A stretch of 64,000 nucleotides of DNA from a virus. The stretch's first letter is position 1. Every line of letters begins with the position of its first letter. The stretch spans positions 1-64,000 of the IMG/VR virus record IMGVR_UViG_3300013132_000036; one strand, written 5' to 3'. Shown here in pieces: positions 25,507 to 33,784 of this stretch. The notes beneath the pieces are model-generated. The model was not told the DNA's origin. It saw only the letters and a list, made by a program, of their open reading frames with translations, and did no database searches. Position numbers and translations under genes: made by a program.

Positions 25507-25686
25507 TTAAGCTTTAGTGTTTTTAGTTTCTTGTACATTAACTCTTAAATCCTGAGCTAATTTCTTAAGCTCTTGACAAGCTGTTCTTACACGTGTACCA
25601 GCAGACTTGTTTCCTTTTACATAGAAAGCTTCCGTGTCTTTTTCCATGCTTGCTACTAATTCCTTGATTTTTTCGTAATTTTCCAT
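25507..25686 (-). CDS. Histone H1-like protein (Bacteroidota type)
   Basis: An ATG at 25686 opens 59 codons. The product (MENYEKIKELVASMEKD, then FYVKGNKSAGTRVRTACQEL, then KKLAQDLRVNVQE) closely follows the small helical histone H1-like proteins common in Bacteroidota, with the conserved YxKGNxxAGTRVR core. These are thought to bind DNA or nucleoid components. Here it could organise phage DNA or modulate host chromatin. It is the first gene of a short unit ending at the terminator 25223-25251. Confidence 0.85.
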   Translation of the reverse strand: MENYEKIKELVASMEKDTEAFYVKGNKSAGTRVRTACQELKKLAQDLRVNVQETKNTKA

Positions 25687-25764
25687 TGTTAAATATTTTA
25701 TTATTCTACTGCAAATCTATTAAAATGTTTCATTTTTTAAAGGATTTGGTAAAAAAAATATAAT

Positions 25765-26076
25765 TTATTCGTTTACGCTGGAAGCTTTTAGGATTCTTTT
25801 ACCTAGAGTAGTTAGAGAGAAATAGTTTGCTTCTTCCTCTTGGACTTTATATCTGATATATTTTTTTTGTCCTCTAACCCAATTCATGGAAGGCTTCCTT
25901 CCTGAAGCATCTTCTGGTACGCTATCTAAGAATTCCGTAAGCTCTCTTTTGGTTACTTTCTCCTTCTCTCCTATAAAGGAAAGAACTTTTATTGTTGTGG
26001 CAGATGGTTTAGCCCAAGCTATTGGAATCCTAGATTCATTTATAAATTCTTTATATGAAAGAATATTACTAATCAT
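25765..26076 (-). CDS. Capsid-targeting-like protein with winged-helix-like body
   Basis: The 103-residue product begins ISNILSYKEFINESR, an excellent match to the targeting motif. The remainder, with TIKVLSFIGEKEKVTKRELTEFL and YFSLTTLGKRIL, has the helix-turn-helix plus wing pattern of a small DNA-binding domain. If packaged it may bind DNA in the head or on arrival. Its start overlaps the end of the next gene upstream by 8 bp. The fold is judged by eye. Confidence 0.6.
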   Translation of the reverse strand: MISNILSYKEFINESRIPIAWAKPSATTIKVLSFIGEKEKVTKRELTEFLDSVPEDASGRKPSMNWVRGQKKYIRYKVQEEEANYFSLTTLGKRILKASSVNE

Positions 26077-26605
26077 GATCCCTTCTAGTATAAATTAAAG
26101 TTTCCTCATCAGGTCCTTCTTGAACGCTCCATTTTTCATAGCTCCATTCTCCCATTAATGTTTCTACTCTGTCTTTATACTCTGAAAAATCAATATTTAG
26201 ATTCATAGTAATCTCATCATAGATTTTAGAGACCTTAGGATTATTTTGTAAATAGTCTTTTATTGCTTCACTCAGGATTCGGTAAAATCTCATGAACTCT
26301 GATCTGGTAAGATTGAAATCGTCATCCTCTCTAGATTTGTAATCAGTATCATTTACTAAATAGTCATCAAGTATTCCAATTTTAATTGGCTCCACTGATA
26401 AAACACAATAACTATTTTCTGCTTCATCTATAGAAGATCCCCTGGAAAGTTTACCTATATTAATAATAAATCCTAGATTTTCCTCCTCGCCCTCTATTTT
26501 AAAGTAGTACTTGGAAACCTTCCCGTCTTTCTTTTTAGCAAAGAAGTCTCTTCCGAAACCATCTTCTTCCATTAAAAAATTCTCAAATAATTTTATATGC
26601 TTCAT
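26069..26605 (-). CDS. Capsid-targeting-like protein, 178 aa, unknown function
   Basis: The product begins MKHIKLFENFLMEEDG, with F-x-x-F-L-x-E and thus a possible LME cleavage site. It then has strands (YYFKIEGEEENLGFIINIG) and an acidic helical C-terminus. No family is recognised. It forms a run of three small genes with overlaps or 2-bp gaps downstream of a 90-residue gene. Confidence 0.55.
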   Translation of the reverse strand: MKHIKLFENFLMEEDGFGRDFFAKKKDGKVSKYYFKIEGEEENLGFIINIGKLSRGSSIDEAENSYCVLSVEPIKIGILDDYLVNDTDYKSREDDDFNLTRSEFMRFYRILSEAIKDYLQNNPKVSKIYDEITMNLNIDFSEYKDRVETLMGEWSYEKWSVQEGPDEETLIYTRRDHD

Positions 26606-26607
26606 AA

Positions 26608-26880
26608 TTAACTATCTCCTTTTCTTGGAAAAATTGCGGATGTGTTAGGAATATATCCTTTTTTCTTTCTCTTGAATATTTCACCTCTAACAATGTTTCC
26701 ATAGTATTTATCTATAAGGTTCCATCCTTCCTCTAACTCTTGTAAATCTACATCATCTAATTTAGAAAACTCCTCCTTAACTAGATTTATCCTTTCCATA
26801 GCCTCTTCTAAAAGTTTTTTACTATTAGAAAGGTCATACTTATAGGTATGACCCTCTTTTATTTGGCTATATTTTTTCAT
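26608..26880 (-). CDS. Hypothetical helical protein, 90 aa
   Basis: The product starts MKKYSQIKEGHTYKY, which resembles a short capsid targeting sequence with possible cleavage after IKE, as in T4 internal proteins beginning MKTYQEFIAE. The body is a helical hairpin (SKKLLEEAMERINLVKEEFS). It lies 1 bp downstream of MoxR copy 2. Confidence 0.55.
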   Translation of the reverse strand: MKKYSQIKEGHTYKYDLSNSKKLLEEAMERINLVKEEFSKLDDVDLQELEEGWNLIDKYYGNIVRGEIFKRKKKGYIPNTSAIFPRKGDS

Positions 26881-26881
26881 T

Positions 26882-28486
26882 CTAAAATGTTATTCCTAGT
26901 TTAGCTCCCCATTTGTCTGCTAAAGGACCAAGACAAGAGTACATTGCAGGGTCTGTTTGTAATTCTGGGTGTAAATTAAAGAATGTTGCAAGAGCTGCTG
27001 ATCCTTCCTCTTCAAGATCTGTTCTCTCTAACCATTTAGCATAGTTACAAACTTCAGTAGGGGTCAGTTTAATTTCTTTACTTTTTCTAATAACTGCTCC
27101 AAATAAAGCGTGAGTGTAATCCGGTTTATTTCCTTTGTCTGCAGGGATTGGTGCTTTTGCCGGATCAGTATATGGTAAAATAAGTTCTCTAACCGGAATG
27201 TCCTTAGCAACCTTATAAAAATTTAAGAAAGATACAGCAGCATCATTACCTACGTTTTTAGAAAATTCCTTCTTTATAACATCCTCTGGGATATTAGTAA
27301 TTCCTTTTGCTTCTAAATTTCTAATTACTCTTGATAAAGAGTTAGAGGCATCAACCCAAGCCCTAGGGGTAGGGTATTTAGTTTTCTTAGTGGCAGGATC
27401 TAAATTATGGAAGAAGTCAGGCTGGAATTCTAAGAAATCTAAAAGTTCGGGTAAAACAACATTTTTATATCTGCTTCTTTCCACATAAGATCTAAATCCT
27501 TTTATGGTAGGCACGAAGTTAACTGCTTGAAATCTGTCTCTAAGTGCAGTTCCTAATTCTTTAACAGATTTATCATCCTGCTTTCTGTTACCTGCTGCTA
27601 CAATATACCATCTTTCTGGAATATTATAATTGTTTCCAATTCTTCTTGATTGTGCAAGTTTCATAAATATTTTAATAACCTCCTCTGGCATACGATTTAA
27701 CTCATCAATAAATATTATTCCACCTTTACCATTCCTACCATTATCATAAGGAAGAATATCTATGTTGATATTTGATCTTGTTACTCCCGCACCTGCGTAA
27801 TTTCTCTCTGGATCTGGCTCTTTCATAGTTACTACACTAGGTACACCAGCAAAATCAACAGGTTCAGCATTTTCTCCATCTACATTGACTAAAGAAAGCT
27901 TATGCCCATATAATTCTTTTCCTAATTCGTCACAAACCTGTGCTACTATCTGTGTTTTACCAATCCCAGGAGCTCCGTAAATAAAAATAGGCTTAACATC
28001 TAGAATTCCCCTGTACATGTCATCTAATTCGTCTTCAGTTGCCCCGGCTTTCTTAGCAGCATCCATTTCATCAGCAATTCTGAAGATCTCTCTCATGTTT
28101 GTTTTGATGTCCTCCTTTATTTCCGGTTCGGAGTAATTAGGTACGTCGTCTGAAATAGGATATTCAAGGGGAACTGCATCTTCCCATAAAAAACTTTCAC
28201 CAAGGGTCTCTGGTTTTTCAAGATTACCCATGTTATAGTATTCTGTTCCTTTATAGAAATTATTAACCTGACTTAAAATAGATTCACTCTTAGAATCGTC
28301 AAATAAAGCAACCCTCGGGGTTCCTGTTTTAGGGCCAGAAGATATCAATTTAACTAAACCCGACTTAACCGCATTGTATAGGCCTTTTGCCCATGAAGAT
28401 ATTTTCGATCCTAAATTGGATAAAAATCCCTCACTCATATATGATTCATTTACGAATTCATCGAAATTATAAATTCTTTTAGCCAT
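26882..28486 (-). CDS. MoxR-family AAA+ ATPase with capsid-targeting-like N-terminus (copy 2)
   Basis: The 534-residue ATPase has Walker A GAPGIGKT at 171-178, Walker B IIFIDELNRM, sensor VAAGNRKQDD and arginine finger ALRDRF. It shares PIFIYGAPGIGKT, YPTPRAWVDA and FFHNLDP with copy 1 at 938-2437. Residues 7-15 (NFDEFVNES) match the targeting motif, and MSE before GFLS at 18-20 mirrors the second candidate site of copy 1. Genes for its probable partners, a VWA protein and a metallopeptidase, lie just upstream. A GATATATA element is 22 nt before the ATG. Confidence 0.9.
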   Translation of the reverse strand: MAKRIYNFDEFVNESYMSEGFLSNLGSKISSWAKGLYNAVKSGLVKLISSGPKTGTPRVALFDDSKSESILSQVNNFYKGTEYYNMGNLEKPETLGESFLWEDAVPLEYPISDDVPNYSEPEIKEDIKTNMREIFRIADEMDAAKKAGATEDELDDMYRGILDVKPIFIYGAPGIGKTQIVAQVCDELGKELYGHKLSLVNVDGENAEPVDFAGVPSVVTMKEPDPERNYAGAGVTRSNINIDILPYDNGRNGKGGIIFIDELNRMPEEVIKIFMKLAQSRRIGNNYNIPERWYIVAAGNRKQDDKSVKELGTALRDRFQAVNFVPTIKGFRSYVERSRYKNVVLPELLDFLEFQPDFFHNLDPATKKTKYPTPRAWVDASNSLSRVIRNLEAKGITNIPEDVIKKEFSKNVGNDAAVSFLNFYKVAKDIPVRELILPYTDPAKAPIPADKGNKPDYTHALFGAVIRKSKEIKLTPTEVCNYAKWLERTDLEEEGSAALATFFNLHPELQTDPAMYSCLGPLADKWGAKLGITF

Positions 28487-28508
28487 TTTTATTCTATTAT
28501 TTACCTTG

Positions 28509-28516
28509 TATATATC
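28509..28516 (-). promoter_or_regulatory. GATATATA late-promoter-like element
   Basis: Minus strand AGATATATAC, 22 nt before the MoxR copy 2 ATG at 28486. Confidence 0.5.
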
Positions 28517-28520
28517 TTTT

Positions 28521-29528
28521 TTATATTCTTTTTACGTTCTTGTTGGCAAGAACAATGTCTATTCTTTCACCAAAAGGTTGGGAGTTAGGATAAGGCTCAT
28601 CATTGAAGGTTAGGAATACCCAAATACATCGGTCACCATATTCAGAAATGTCATAGTCATTTTCAGAAGGAAAACCTGCCTCACCGTCAGTAAAGTATAT
28701 AAAAACTGTGGGTGTTTCACCTTCCTGATCTATCATGTTTTTTTGAACCCATTTGAATGGGGGCCAAAAATAAGTTCCTCCTCCTCCCGCTATTTTATTA
28801 TAATCCGGAAGATCTCCTGGCTCTAATATATCTGGTTCATAAACTTGTGTGTCACAATACAATATAACTGTTTTATTTGGGTTATACTCTTGAGTTATAT
28901 TCGTAACTTCTCCTAGAAATTGTTCTATCATTTCTCTTGTAATAGATCCAGAGGTATCTATTGCAACAACTACACTCTGAAAATCTTCCTTATATCTCTT
29001 ATAGCCATATTGAGCTTTTCCTGATCCCAGAAATCTTCTAGAGGGTAATGTATATTTGGATTTAGATATAGCTTGATCTATATACTTTGAAAGTTCTTCT
29101 TTCCAATCTATAACAGGTCTTTTAGTTTTTTGAATTGCTCTCTTTAGCTGAGCCGGGATATTTCCTGCATTAGTACCTGCAATTCTAGTTATATCTTCCC
29201 ATTCTTCGGCTAATGTTTCACCATTAAGTCCGCTGTCTCCTCCGAGATCCCCAAGTTCCCCAGGTCTAAGAATTTCCCCTGGATTATACCCATCCTTGAC
29301 TTTAGGTCCTCCTCCTCCTGTTTCGGTCCTTTTAAATTCAGATTCTTCTTCCTTTATTTTACCATCTTTGTCCCTCTCCGGAACTTCCCTATCTGGAACG
29401 TCATCTCCCCACTCATCTATATTTTCTGGCTTAGGTATAGGAAAATCGGGGGGAAAATCTCCGGTTCCGCCTCCGCCGCCTCCTTCTCTAATTTCTTGTA
29501 TTCTTACGCCTGTTATTTTTGCTTTCAT
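28521..29528 (-). CDS. VWA-domain protein (DUF2201 VWA-like)
   Basis: The 335-residue product has a Gly/Pro/Asp-rich low-complexity N-terminus (~1-100, including GGGGGGTGDFPPDFP), a helical linker and a C-terminal VWA domain. Its MIDAS is AIDTSGSI at 189-196, with GGGGTYFWPP and IYFTDGEAG supplying the threonine and aspartate. In bacterial DUF2201 proteins the metallopeptidase and VWA-like domains are one chain; here they are adjacent genes. VWA proteins work with MoxR ATPases, which lie immediately downstream. No targeting motif is visible, so if packaged it might travel with a partner. Confidence 0.85.
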   Translation of the reverse strand: MKAKITGVRIQEIREGGGGGGTGDFPPDFPIPKPENIDEWGDDVPDREVPERDKDGKIKEEESEFKRTETGGGGPKVKDGYNPGEILRPGELGDLGGDSGLNGETLAEEWEDITRIAGTNAGNIPAQLKRAIQKTKRPVIDWKEELSKYIDQAISKSKYTLPSRRFLGSGKAQYGYKRYKEDFQSVVVAIDTSGSITREMIEQFLGEVTNITQEYNPNKTVILYCDTQVYEPDILEPGDLPDYNKIAGGGGTYFWPPFKWVQKNMIDQEGETPTVFIYFTDGEAGFPSENDYDISEYGDRCIWVFLTFNDEPYPNSQPFGERIDIVLANKNVKRI

Positions 29529-29562
29529 ATATTAAATCCTTTTTTTCATAGAACGTATTAAA

Positions 29563-30423
29563 TTAGAAGTCTAATTCTTTTTCTATATCATCTCCTAATA
29601 TATTTTCACCCTTAGCTTTTCTCTGTAGATATTCTTTAACCTTATTTTTCGGTATAGGATCATACTCAAGCTCACCTGATGTCTCGTCTATAGACTTAAC
29701 TATACCATAAGAATCATTATCTTTATCGTATATAATGTCACCAACTACAGGATCCTTTGGCGGTGGTGGAGGTGGTGGAGGTGTGGTCGGAGGATATCCT
29801 TCCTCAGGAACATATCCATTAGAAAGAAGCTTCTCATATATCCATTCTGCACTCCTGTTTACGAATTCATAATCATAAGGAACATGGCCACATCCAGGAT
29901 ATAATGATCCCTCTACCATTTTTCCTATCCCTCCTTTAGAAACAGGTTTAGGCTTATCGGAATTTATCGTGCTTGTATCTACGGGTGTTAACAACTGATT
30001 AAGTGCATAATCTGCTGCAACGTTCCATACACCTGCTTTAGTTTTATCCTTAGGACATCTTAAAAAGTGTACCAATGTATTGTGTAAAACCTCATGTGCA
30101 ATAACCCATATTATCTCCTCATCTGTACGACCTAGAACAAAATCTGGATCATAGTGTATACTAACACCATCAGTTGCCATTGTTTTATATTCAAGATTTC
30201 TGTTTTCTCTGATAATCAATCGAGATAACATCGATGCAAAAAATGGATATGATCCGTTTAGTAAAAATACACACGCCCTCATTTTTTTCAGAGCTGCGGG
30301 ATTGTGTGGTGTTTTGTTTCTTTCGTCTAAATAGATTGCTTCATTTAAACTGTTATACTCTGAATAACCAAATCTAGCATATTCAAAAATTGCAAAATCA
30401 CTGAAGGATAATATTCTTTTCAT
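29563..30423 (-). CDS. Putative zinc metallopeptidase (DUF2201_N-like) with capsid-targeting-like start (copy 2)
   Basis: The 286-residue product begins MKRILSFSDFAIFEYA and has NSLNEAIY around 25-32, an extended form of the targeting motif. The catalytic domain has KTMATDGVSIHYDPDFV, the zinc motif in VIAHEVLHNTLVH (HEVLH) and VWNVAADYALN, matching the gene at 1-941. A proline run (PPTTPPPPPPPP) leads to a small beta domain. It precedes the VWA gene by 34 bp and has a GGATATATA element 18 nt upstream. Activity is inferred. Confidence 0.8.
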   Translation of the reverse strand: MKRILSFSDFAIFEYARFGYSEYNSLNEAIYLDERNKTPHNPAALKKMRACVFLLNGSYPFFASMLSRLIIRENRNLEYKTMATDGVSIHYDPDFVLGRTDEEIIWVIAHEVLHNTLVHFLRCPKDKTKAGVWNVAADYALNQLLTPVDTSTINSDKPKPVSKGGIGKMVEGSLYPGCGHVPYDYEFVNRSAEWIYEKLLSNGYVPEEGYPPTTPPPPPPPPKDPVVGDIIYDKDNDSYGIVKSIDETSGELEYDPIPKNKVKEYLQRKAKGENILGDDIEKELDF

Positions 30424-30440
30424 TCCTTTGTTTAATTACA

Positions 30441-32450
30441 CTATATATCCTCTTCAGAACCGTTTATTTGTTTGGTAAATTCATTGAAAAGAACTGCTAC
30501 TGATTTAGGAACTTTACTTTTAAATTGTTGAAAATCTCCGTCTTTTATGTAAGTCCTAATATCATTATTATTTGACCATTGAGGAGTTTTATATATTTCT
30601 ATATCTCCTCCCTCTAAGTCGTATTTATTTCTTACCCATTCTCTCTGTAGAATCATGTTTTCAAAATCTCTTTCCCCTATACATACTGACGCAGGGTTAG
30701 CATATTTAACAACTGCATTTAGAGCGTCTTCTAAAAGATTGGACGGTATTATCTGATACCCTGCAAAAAGCTTATTATTCTCCGATGTTAGAGATCCTAT
30801 TGATTTTCTTATTAAATCTTCAGAGAATGGATATTTTGATCCAGGCTCACTTCCTGGATGAACCACACAAAGGAAAACAGGTAAATTATTTTCCTTCTTT
30901 AATCTGGTACACATTTTTAAATGCCCATTATTAAAAGGCTGGAATTTCCCGATTACTATATTTACTTTCTGGTTGTTCTCGTTTAATATCTTAATCTTTC
31001 TTTTCTCTTTATGTGTAGTTACTACTTTTTTAAAATCTTTAAATGAAAAAAATTCGGATGCGTCTTCGCTTTTTTTCTCCTCCTCAGTTATAACCGTAGG
31101 CGTTTCTGATTCATTAAGAGAAACAGGATCTTCAGAAGAAGATCCCTCTATTATTTCTTCCAGCTCATCTATTTCATCTTCTTCTTCGCTCATTGTTGGA
31201 TTAAATTTGCTACCTGCTTTTTTAAACCAAACAAAGCTAGGAACTCCTAAAGATTCCTCTACTAAATCTTTTTTCTTAGCGTTTATATAGCCAGCGATTT
31301 CTTCAACTAGCATGTTAAACTGTTGTATTAGACCTTCTGTGAAAAATCCATGTGGTTTTCTTTTAAGCTTCCTGAAGGAATTAAGAATCATCTGGAGAAT
31401 GTCTATATAAACTTCATCATCTTCTATAGACTTTAACACCTCTTCATCGATTATTAAATCCTTGTTTATTTCAAATCCCTCTGATTTTAAATATTCAGGT
31501 TTTTGAAAATCAGCGCCTACGTATTTTTCTCCCTCCTCATATACAAATCTCTTAAATACATTAAAAACAAAACTGATGTATCTTTCTTCCGGATCGTTTC
31601 CTTCAGCTGTGAAATTTTCTACACCAGTCTCTAATATGAAATTCATTACATCTATAAGACATAAAGAATAAACATCGCTAGGGAAGTATGAAGTCTGGGT
31701 AACTTTTCTACTTTTGTTTATCTCATGGAAAACTGGATCAACCATTTTTGCTAAAACTGTTTCCTCCTTACCATCTTCATCTTCGAATCTGAAAACAAGA
31801 GAATCTATTTCCCCCTGTAGATCCTTACCAAGGGTTGTTCTTTCTACGTTTTTGTTTAATATAGAAATTAAATAGTTACTAAAGCTAGCAGTTTTAAATT
31901 TACTTTTAAGATCCATTAAAGGAGTTGAAAGGAAATCCATTATCGCTATCTTCTGATCCCTATTAAGTTTACCTTGGAATATAATAGGGGATCTCTCTAC
32001 TTCTAGCTTATCTGCCCACTCGTCTAGCTCGTTCTTATCCTGTAAATTTTTAATAACGTCGCCGAATTCATCTCTAACAACAACGTGTGTTAAAACAAGA
32101 TGATTTTTTGGTACCCTGTCGTATTCGATCCTAACAGGTTTTTTATTGGGAAAGTAAACCATTCCAAATCTCCACCCTTTAGGAAGCTGATCAGTGATTT
32201 CAAGTGACAATGATTCTATATAAATTATAGGCTTTTCGTAATATTTCATTAATATCCTATCAACCTTAGTTATAGGGTTATCTTGATCTTTTTTATAAAA
32301 AGATATATTATCTCCAGTAAAATCCCTCTCGAAAGAAAAAGAAGGTCCATCTAAATTCTCAGTTACTGTTAAATTTTTATTGAAAAGGCTTTCAATGAAG
32401 GACTTTCCTTTTTTCTCGTATATGTCCGTTAAGTATTTTATTCCAGCCAT
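30441..32450 (-). CDS. Ligase-like domain fused to NMN adenylyltransferase-like domain
   Basis: The ATG at 32450 overlaps the upstream stop (TAATG) and is preferred to one four codons earlier. The N-terminal ~240 residues resemble an RNA/DNA ligase nucleotidyltransferase: VTENLDGPSFSFE is like motif I but Asn replaces the Lys of KxDG, followed by GWRFGMVYFP and EIDSLVFRFED...VLAKMV like motifs III-V. After an acidic linker with SEFFSFKDFKK, the C-terminal ~170 residues form an NMN adenylyltransferase-like domain: VIGKFQPFNNGHLKM, VCIGERDFENM, NNNDIRTYI. It may serve NAD synthesis; the ligase-like part looks inactive. Confidence 0.65.
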   Translation of the reverse strand: MAGIKYLTDIYEKKGKSFIESLFNKNLTVTENLDGPSFSFERDFTGDNISFYKKDQDNPITKVDRILMKYYEKPIIYIESLSLEITDQLPKGWRFGMVYFPNKKPVRIEYDRVPKNHLVLTHVVVRDEFGDVIKNLQDKNELDEWADKLEVERSPIIFQGKLNRDQKIAIMDFLSTPLMDLKSKFKTASFSNYLISILNKNVERTTLGKDLQGEIDSLVFRFEDEDGKEETVLAKMVDPVFHEINKSRKVTQTSYFPSDVYSLCLIDVMNFILETGVENFTAEGNDPEERYISFVFNVFKRFVYEEGEKYVGADFQKPEYLKSEGFEINKDLIIDEEVLKSIEDDEVYIDILQMILNSFRKLKRKPHGFFTEGLIQQFNMLVEEIAGYINAKKKDLVEESLGVPSFVWFKKAGSKFNPTMSEEEDEIDELEEIIEGSSSEDPVSLNESETPTVITEEEKKSEDASEFFSFKDFKKVVTTHKEKRKIKILNENNQKVNIVIGKFQPFNNGHLKMCTRLKKENNLPVFLCVVHPGSEPGSKYPFSEDLIRKSIGSLTSENNKLFAGYQIIPSNLLEDALNAVVKYANPASVCIGERDFENMILQREWVRNKYDLEGGDIEIYKTPQWSNNNDIRTYIKDGDFQQFKSKVPKSVAVLFNEFTKQINGSEEDI
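30442..30449 (-). promoter_or_regulatory. GATATATA late-promoter-like element
   Basis: Minus strand GGATATATAGTG, 18 nt before the metallopeptidase ATG at 30423. It overlaps the end of the upstream gene. Confidence 0.55.
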
Positions 32451-32893
32451 TAGTTTAAACAATTAATAATTTTTCTACCTTTTAAATTACAAATTAAAAG
32501 ATGTCCTATCCTTAAATTTTTCTTAGGTACAAAATCAGAACTTATTATATATTCCTCTAAAAATTTCATGATGCTGACTACTAAAATCCTAGATCTATAG
32601 CTTACTTCCGGATTATTATTTAAGTCATTTAATATGTCTATATAGTCTTCTAAGGAGCTTTTTTTATCCGGCTTAATCAATGCCTTAAAAATATCCTTTT
32701 CAATCGTGTATACAAGCTCTTTTTCTATAGTAATGCTCCAATTTCCTGTGACGTCTTCTGTTAATATTCCCCTTTCTCCTAAAAACGTCATAAATGAAAA
32801 ATCGTCGCCATCTGGAGAGACCGAATGAATCTTACATCCCGTATAGTGCTGTAAAACTGGATAAAGTGCGGTACTTTGTATATGGCTAAGCAT
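32450..32893 (-). CDS. Hypothetical protein, 147 aa
   Basis: A mixed alpha/beta protein (MLSHIQSTALYPVLQHY start, then FMTFLGERGIL and SITIEKELVYTIEKDIF). No family or motif is recognised. It is coupled to the fusion gene downstream by a TAATG overlap. Confidence 0.6.
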   Translation of the reverse strand: MLSHIQSTALYPVLQHYTGCKIHSVSPDGDDFSFMTFLGERGILTEDVTGNWSITIEKELVYTIEKDIFKALIKPDKKSSLEDYIDILNDLNNNPEVSYRSRILVVSIMKFLEEYIISSDFVPKKNLRIGHLLICNLKGRKIINCLN

Positions 32894-32899
32894 TCTTTA

Positions 32900-33781
32900 T
32901 TATTCGTCTTCGTCTTCTTCGTCCTCGTCGTATTCTTCTTCGTCCTCGTCGTCTTCGATTTCGTCTTCCACTTCATCATCATCTCCTTGAGGAATAGTAG
33001 CAGAATACTCGTCATCTTCATCCTCATCCTCATCTTCATCCTCATCTTCCTCGTAGCTGCCTTCAGTTTCTTCCGGATGACCGTTATGCTCTTCTCCATA
33101 GGTATATCCAGAATTTGGATCTTCGTGTTCTTCCTCCTCTCCCATTTCTTCTTCCTCTTCTATCTCGTTCCAAACAGGTTGCATTTTACAAGTTAGATAT
33201 TTGCAATAAACATCTCCAGTTTTTCTGTCTTCGATTGTTACCATTCTAGGCCCGTTTATCTCGTCTAGTTCTATACTTGCAGCAAACATTTTAGACTCTT
33301 CTAAATTAGCAAAAGGTCCGAAAGTGTAAGCTCCTAGATCAGGAGTAGTTTTTACTTTAAGTGGAGAGGACATCATATCTTTACTGTATCTAATCATTTC
33401 TCCCCCTTTATCAAAATAAAAATCGTCACACATAGTTACGAAATGGTAGTTAGGATCCCCACCATCGCCTACCATCTGCTTAGCCATTTCCATGGTCCTA
33501 GACTCATTCATTTTCTTTTTGGCGAAATCAAATTTAGATCCAGTTGCTTTAGGTTTTATACCCTTCTCTTTTTTATAATCACTCCAAGCTTTAGATAAGC
33601 CATCCATGTACTTTTCTTGAGCTTTTCTATCACCTTGGAATTTTTTATCAAAAGGTCCAGAAACACCATGCTTCTTGTGGTACTTTTTAGAGAACTCAAG
33701 GTACATATTTCTTTCATTGACTACCTGACTTTCTTTTAGTTCTTGCTTCTTTTTTTCTACTGCTGAAGAGAATTTTTTCAT
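32900..33781 (-). CDS. Hypothetical protein with long acidic tail
   Basis: The 293-residue product has a basic N-terminal third (KKYHKKHGVSGPFDKK, KAWSDYKKEKGIKPK), a compact middle (YHFVTMCDDFYFDKGGEMI; AYTFGPFANLEESKMF) and a final ~85 residues nearly all Asp and Glu. Such a tail may mimic DNA or bind basic proteins. A weak targeting-like start (residues 20-25, VVNERN) is present. It begins 4 bp after the next gene. No family is recognised. Confidence 0.65.
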   Translation of the reverse strand: MKKFSSAVEKKKQELKESQVVNERNMYLEFSKKYHKKHGVSGPFDKKFQGDRKAQEKYMDGLSKAWSDYKKEKGIKPKATGSKFDFAKKKMNESRTMEMAKQMVGDGGDPNYHFVTMCDDFYFDKGGEMIRYSKDMMSSPLKVKTTPDLGAYTFGPFANLEESKMFAASIELDEINGPRMVTIEDRKTGDVYCKYLTCKMQPVWNEIEEEEEMGEEEEHEDPNSGYTYGEEHNGHPEETEGSYEEDEDEDEDEDEDDEYSATIPQGDDDEVEDEIEDDEDEEEYDEDEEDEDE

Positions 33782-33784
33782 TTT

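Noticed and set aside
32788-33099. Minus-strand ORF with Met/Lys/Arg repeats
   Set aside because: It is an alternate-frame shadow of the Asp/Glu-rich tail of the gene at 32900-33781.
32876-33196. Plus-strand hydrophobic ORF
   Set aside because: Antisense of the same acidic tail; codons for Asp/Glu read as Phe, Leu, Val and Ile in reverse.
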